In this document: positions 5,382 through 7,669 of the stretch, piece by piece
Layout of the letters: each line of letters starts with the position of its first letter
Position numbering within the stretch: the stretch's first letter is position 1
Assembly: GCA_025450405.1 (NCBI GenBank)
Contig: JANWHL010000270.1
Location: 1-7,669 of the forward strand
Reading direction: 5' to 3'
Length of the DNA: 7,669 nucleotides
Source: Ktedonobacterales bacterium
Lineage (GTDB): Bacteria; Chloroflexota; Ktedonobacteria; Ktedonobacterales; JADMIN01
Program-made: the position numbers and the translations under genes
Notes under the pieces: model-generated
What the model was told of the DNA's origin: nothing
What the model saw: the letters and a program-made list of their open reading frames with translations, nothing else
Databases searched by the model: none

Positions 5382-7215
5382 ACTCTACCGGATCATCCTT
5401 GTGTGGTTCCAGAGGAAACGACCGCGGCGCCTCGCCCGGCCCGGGCCGGTTGGCCGTGCGCCCGGAGTGCTCCCGCGTCGGACGATCCCGTCCAGCGAGA
5501 TCGCCCGCGGCGAGCACATTCGCCGCGACCCGGGTGCGCTGGGCCACCGGTCGGCTCACCACGCGCGCGCGGCGCGCCCGGCGCGCGCCATAGACGATGC
5601 TGCCGAACCCGGCCACCAGAACCCCCACGGCCATCAGATTCATCGCGGGGGGCAGCCCCCAGGCATCCGCCGCGCGCCCCATGAAATAGACGACGGGCAC
5701 CGTGGCGACATTGAGCATCATGATCTGGAGTGCCAGCACGCGACCCTTGATCCAATCGGGCGAGCGCTCCTGCAACACGGTCTGCGCGGGCACATTCACG
5801 AGATCCAGCGCCAACCCGATGATGAAGGTCAGCACCAGCACCACGATGATGTAGACCCACGAATGATACCAGGTGTTTGGCCGGGCGGTGTGCGCCGCCC
5901 AGTGGACGAACGTGAGCAAGAGGACCGCCCCGGCCAGCGCCCCCGTTCCCAAACCGATCAGCACCGAATGCCGCGAGCCACGATGCGAGACCTTGACCAG
6001 GTGCGGGATGAACGCCGAACCAAGGACGAGCCCCACCCCGGCGGGGATGAAGACCAGCGCCGCGAGCTGGGCCGGCCGGTGGAAAAAGTCCTCGACGAAC
6101 TGCGGCGCGATCATGGCCACCACCGCCACCACCGTGCCCGCCAGCGAGAGCTGGATGACCGCCCCCAACAGCCCATTCTCGCGGCGGATAAAGGTCCACG
6201 CGTCCCAGATGCCCGTCCAGATGCCGCGAATGCGCTCGCCCTCGTGGGCCAGCGTGTGGGGCCCGGCGTGGACCCCGCGGTTGACCAGCCGGGAACGAGG
6301 GATCAGCCCCACGAGCACCGCGCAGACCACGTACAGCAGACTCACGAGCAGGAAGAGGCTCTGCACCTGCGAGATCTGGACCGCGTGGCCCCCAAAGGTC
6401 CCGACCCCAAAAGCCGGCAGCGCCGCCAGCACCAGCGGCCCCAGAATGATCAGGCCGAGCGCCTGCGAGAGGGTGAAGGTGATGTTGAAGAGCGCCAGCG
6501 CATTGACCAGCTCGTCCTCGTGCACCAGCAGTGGAATCGCGGCCCCTTCGGCCGGGGCGAAGAATTGCCCGACCAGCGAGATGAAGAAGGTCAGCACGTA
6601 CACCGGGATCAGCGCGTTGGTATCGATGAAGAGTGAGACGACGAATCCAACGGTGGCCACCGCCCGCAGCGCGTTGCTCATCCAGAGCACGCGCCGTTTG
6701 TCGAACCGATCCACCACCACACCGGCCGGCGCGCCAAAGATGGCGGCGGGCAGGCTGAACGAAATGATCGCGCCGCCGGTGGCCGTCACCGACCGGCTAT
6801 TCGTCGCGATCAGCACGATGATACCGTAGTTGGCGGCGTTCATGATCGTCTGCGAGATCAACTGCGCCATCCACAGCCGCAGGAAATACTTGTTGCGCAG
6901 CACCGAGCGGAAACCCTTGCCACGCTCGCGCGCCGCCAGCGGCACGGTGTTCGGCCCCGTCACGCGCCGTGCGGCGGACGCCTGACGTCCGGGCGCCGCG
7001 GGCTCGGCCCCCAGGTCACCGGTCGCGGACGTGTACGACACGGAACCGGCAGGCTGCGCGTGCCCGCGCCGCGTGCCCACGCCGTTGCCCTGCCCGTTGC
7101 CCTGCCCGCTGTCCACGGAATCTCTCCACCCCTCGGCTCCATGCGCGCCCTTGGTCATCGGCGTGTCCGGATCCGGGGTGAGCAGCTCCTCGCCGCTCCG
7201 CTCAGCCCTGCCCAT
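5377..7215 (-). CDS. Major facilitator superfamily transporter, MFS_3 / EntS-like efflux type
   Basis: 612 residues, against about 400-430 for the family core; the excess is in the tails. Residues 1-95 are hydrophilic and Gly/Ser/Ala-rich. About 12 hydrophobic segments follow (roughly 108-138, 147-168, 180-197, 203-225, 240-268, 283-305, 350-370, 384-405, 418-438, 453-475, 492-512, 522-543), then a basic, Arg/Pro-rich tail (544-612). The MFS motif A is seen as GVVVDRFDKRRVL (165-177) in the loop between helices 2 and 3. FFAPAEGAAIPLLV (208-221) and the second-half GLALDLVNVPAQTVLQE (467-483) with KGRVLALQIMM are typical of MFS_3 proton-driven exporters. The substrate is unknown; drugs or siderophore-like compounds are transported by relatives. 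Start: CCTCCC complement at 7225-7220, 4 nt before ATG 7215, whereas ATG 7158 has no ribosome site. It overlaps the DUF951 gene by 14 bp, implying coupled translation. Confidence 0.9.
   Translation of the reverse strand: MGRAERSGEELLTPDPDTPMTKGAHGAEGWRDSVDSGQGNGQGNGVGTRRGHAQPAGSVSYTSATGDLGAEPAAPGRQASAARRVTGPNTVPLAARERGKGFRSVLRNKYFLRLWMAQLISQTIMNAANYGIIVLIATNSRSVTATGGAIISFSLPAAIFGAPAGVVVDRFDKRRVLWMSNALRAVATVGFVVSLFIDTNALIPVYVLTFFISLVGQFFAPAEGAAIPLLVHEDELVNALALFNITFTLSQALGLIILGPLVLAALPAFGVGTFGGHAVQISQVQSLFLLVSLLYVVCAVLVGLIPRSRLVNRGVHAGPHTLAHEGERIRGIWTGIWDAWTFIRRENGLLGAVIQLSLAGTVVAVVAMIAPQFVEDFFHRPAQLAALVFIPAGVGLVLGSAFIPHLVKVSHRGSRHSVLIGLGTGALAGAVLLLTFVHWAAHTARPNTWYHSWVYIIVVLVLTFIIGLALDLVNVPAQTVLQERSPDWIKGRVLALQIMMLNVATVPVVYFMGRAADAWGLPPAMNLMAVGVLVAGFGSIVYGARRARRARVVSRPVAQRTRVAANVLAAGDLAGRDRPTREHSGRTANRPGPGEAPRSFPLEPHKDDPVEL
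7083..7106 (-). repeat. 12-bp tandem repeat in transporter N-terminal tail
   Basis: Plus-strand unit CGTTGCCCTGCC occurs twice without mismatch. It encodes GQGNGQGN in the transporter's hydrophilic N-terminal tail (about residues 37-44) and keeps the frame. It is one of three short in-frame or frame-compatible tandem repeats in this window. Confidence 0.75.
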
Positions 7216-7483
7216 GGCGCCTCCCGCCGGCTGACCTGGTCACGCTTCCCGCCGCGCCCACGTCCGAACTGGCTCCCGCGGCGCCCTCATCGGTGCCTCG
7301 GCTCAACATCTGTTTGATCCGCCGCTCCGCCTCGCTGCGTGGCAGCAGCACCCGCCGCCCACAGCGCTCGCATTTCAGTCCGATGTCCGCTCCCAGCCGC
7401 ACCACACGCCAATCCGTCCCGCCGCAAGGGTGGGGCTTGCGCAGACGCACCCGGTCGTTGAGCCCGAGATCCGCGTACTTCAC
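7202..7483 (-). CDS. DUF951 family protein (Bacillus YyzM-like) with a C-terminal extension
   Basis: 93 residues. The first 60 match the small DUF951 family: LNDRVRLRKPHPCGGTDW (8-25), VRLGADIGLKCERCGRRVLLPR (28-49) and a charged helix SEAERRIKQML. Cys20 with Cys38 and Cys41 (CERC), perhaps with His18, looks like a small zinc site; this is inference. Family members are usually about 60-70 residues, so residues 61-93 are an added low-complexity tail ending where the transporter gene starts. The molecular function of the family is not established. Start is GTG at 7483, with GGGAGG (7496-7491) 7 nt upstream. The start codon overlaps the stop of the preceding ORF by 4 bp (GTGA) and the stop lies 14 bp inside the transporter gene, so all three are likely one operon. 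Confidence 0.88.
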   Translation of the reverse strand: MKYADLGLNDRVRLRKPHPCGGTDWRVVRLGADIGLKCERCGRRVLLPRSEAERRIKQMLSRGTDEGAAGASSDVGAAGSVTRSAGGRRHGQG

Positions 7484-7665
7484 AACCCGACCTCCCGCTC
7501 AGCCGCTGGCTCGGCCGGCGTCGAGCCAGCCATGCCTCCGGAGCCGGTCACCATGTGCGACTCGGCCGCAAGACCGCGATTCGCTGGGCGATATAGACCA
7601 TGATCATGGATATACCGCGCGACGTCATCGGGCACAAAGTACCGGATTGGCATGCCTGATGCCAC
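7480..7665 (-). CDS. Short hypothetical ORF, possibly the 3' part of a gene crossing the right edge
   Basis: I do not recognise this protein. The visible C-terminal part starts with a charged/aromatic stretch (PIRYFVPDDVARYIHDHGLYRP), followed by a Gly/Ala/Ser/Glu tail without motifs or membrane segments. Candidate starts are GTG 7665 and ATG 7653; neither has a good ribosome site, apart from AGG 1-2 nt before the ATG. The frame remains open to the window edge, so the real gene may begin outside. The main support for it being real is the 4-bp GTGA overlap with the DUF951 gene, which has its own strong ribosome site inside this ORF's end. Confidence 0.5.
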   Translation of the reverse strand: MASGMPIRYFVPDDVARYIHDHGLYRPANRGLAAESHMVTGSGGMAGSTPAEPAAEREVGL

Positions 7666-7669
7666 GCGC

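Noticed and set aside
5401..6636. 411-residue plus-strand ORF opposite the transporter
   Set aside because: His/Arg/Asp/Gln-rich mirror of membrane-helix codons; no motif, while the minus strand has clear MFS features.

Overview
The window is a GC-rich, gene-dense stretch of a bacterial chromosome with six or seven coding regions, no RNA genes, no CRISPR array and no insertion sequence that I can see. The DUF951 protein, the high-GC coding style and the glycosyltransferase/transporter content fit a high-GC member of Chloroflexota (or a relative near Firmicutes). This is an inference from a few families, not a firm placement.

Left part (1-3969): a divergent pair linked to the stringent response. 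On the minus strand, running off the left edge, is a small stand-alone HD-domain phosphohydrolase. The plus strand carries a long RelA/SpoT homologue (734-3262). Its synthetase, TGS, zinc-finger-like and ACT regions are recognisable, but its HD hydrolase half has lost the catalytic residues in the same way as E. coli RelA. The roughly 340-bp gap between them holds a good sigma70-type promoter for the HD gene and a 22-bp palindrome overlapping a TATACT -10 element facing the RelA-like gene. A histidine-phosphatase family gene (3421-3969) follows on the plus strand, probably in the same transcription unit.

Right part (3975-7669): four minus-strand genes. Reading in transcription order from the right edge, these are a short unrecognised ORF, a DUF951 protein, an MFS_3-type efflux transporter and a family 9 glycosyltransferase. 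The first three overlap by 4 and 14 bp and look translationally coupled. The glycosyltransferase lies 100 bp further on and has a perfect TATAAT of its own at the very end of the transporter gene.

The two halves converge with only 5 bp between stop codons (3969/3975). A perfect 10-bp-stem hairpin just inside the glycosyltransferase 3' end may insulate them. The most interesting point is the divergent arrangement of a synthetase with a dead hydrolase domain next to a free-standing HD enzyme. This could be a split version of a bifunctional (p)ppGpp module, but that rests on arrangement and motifs only.
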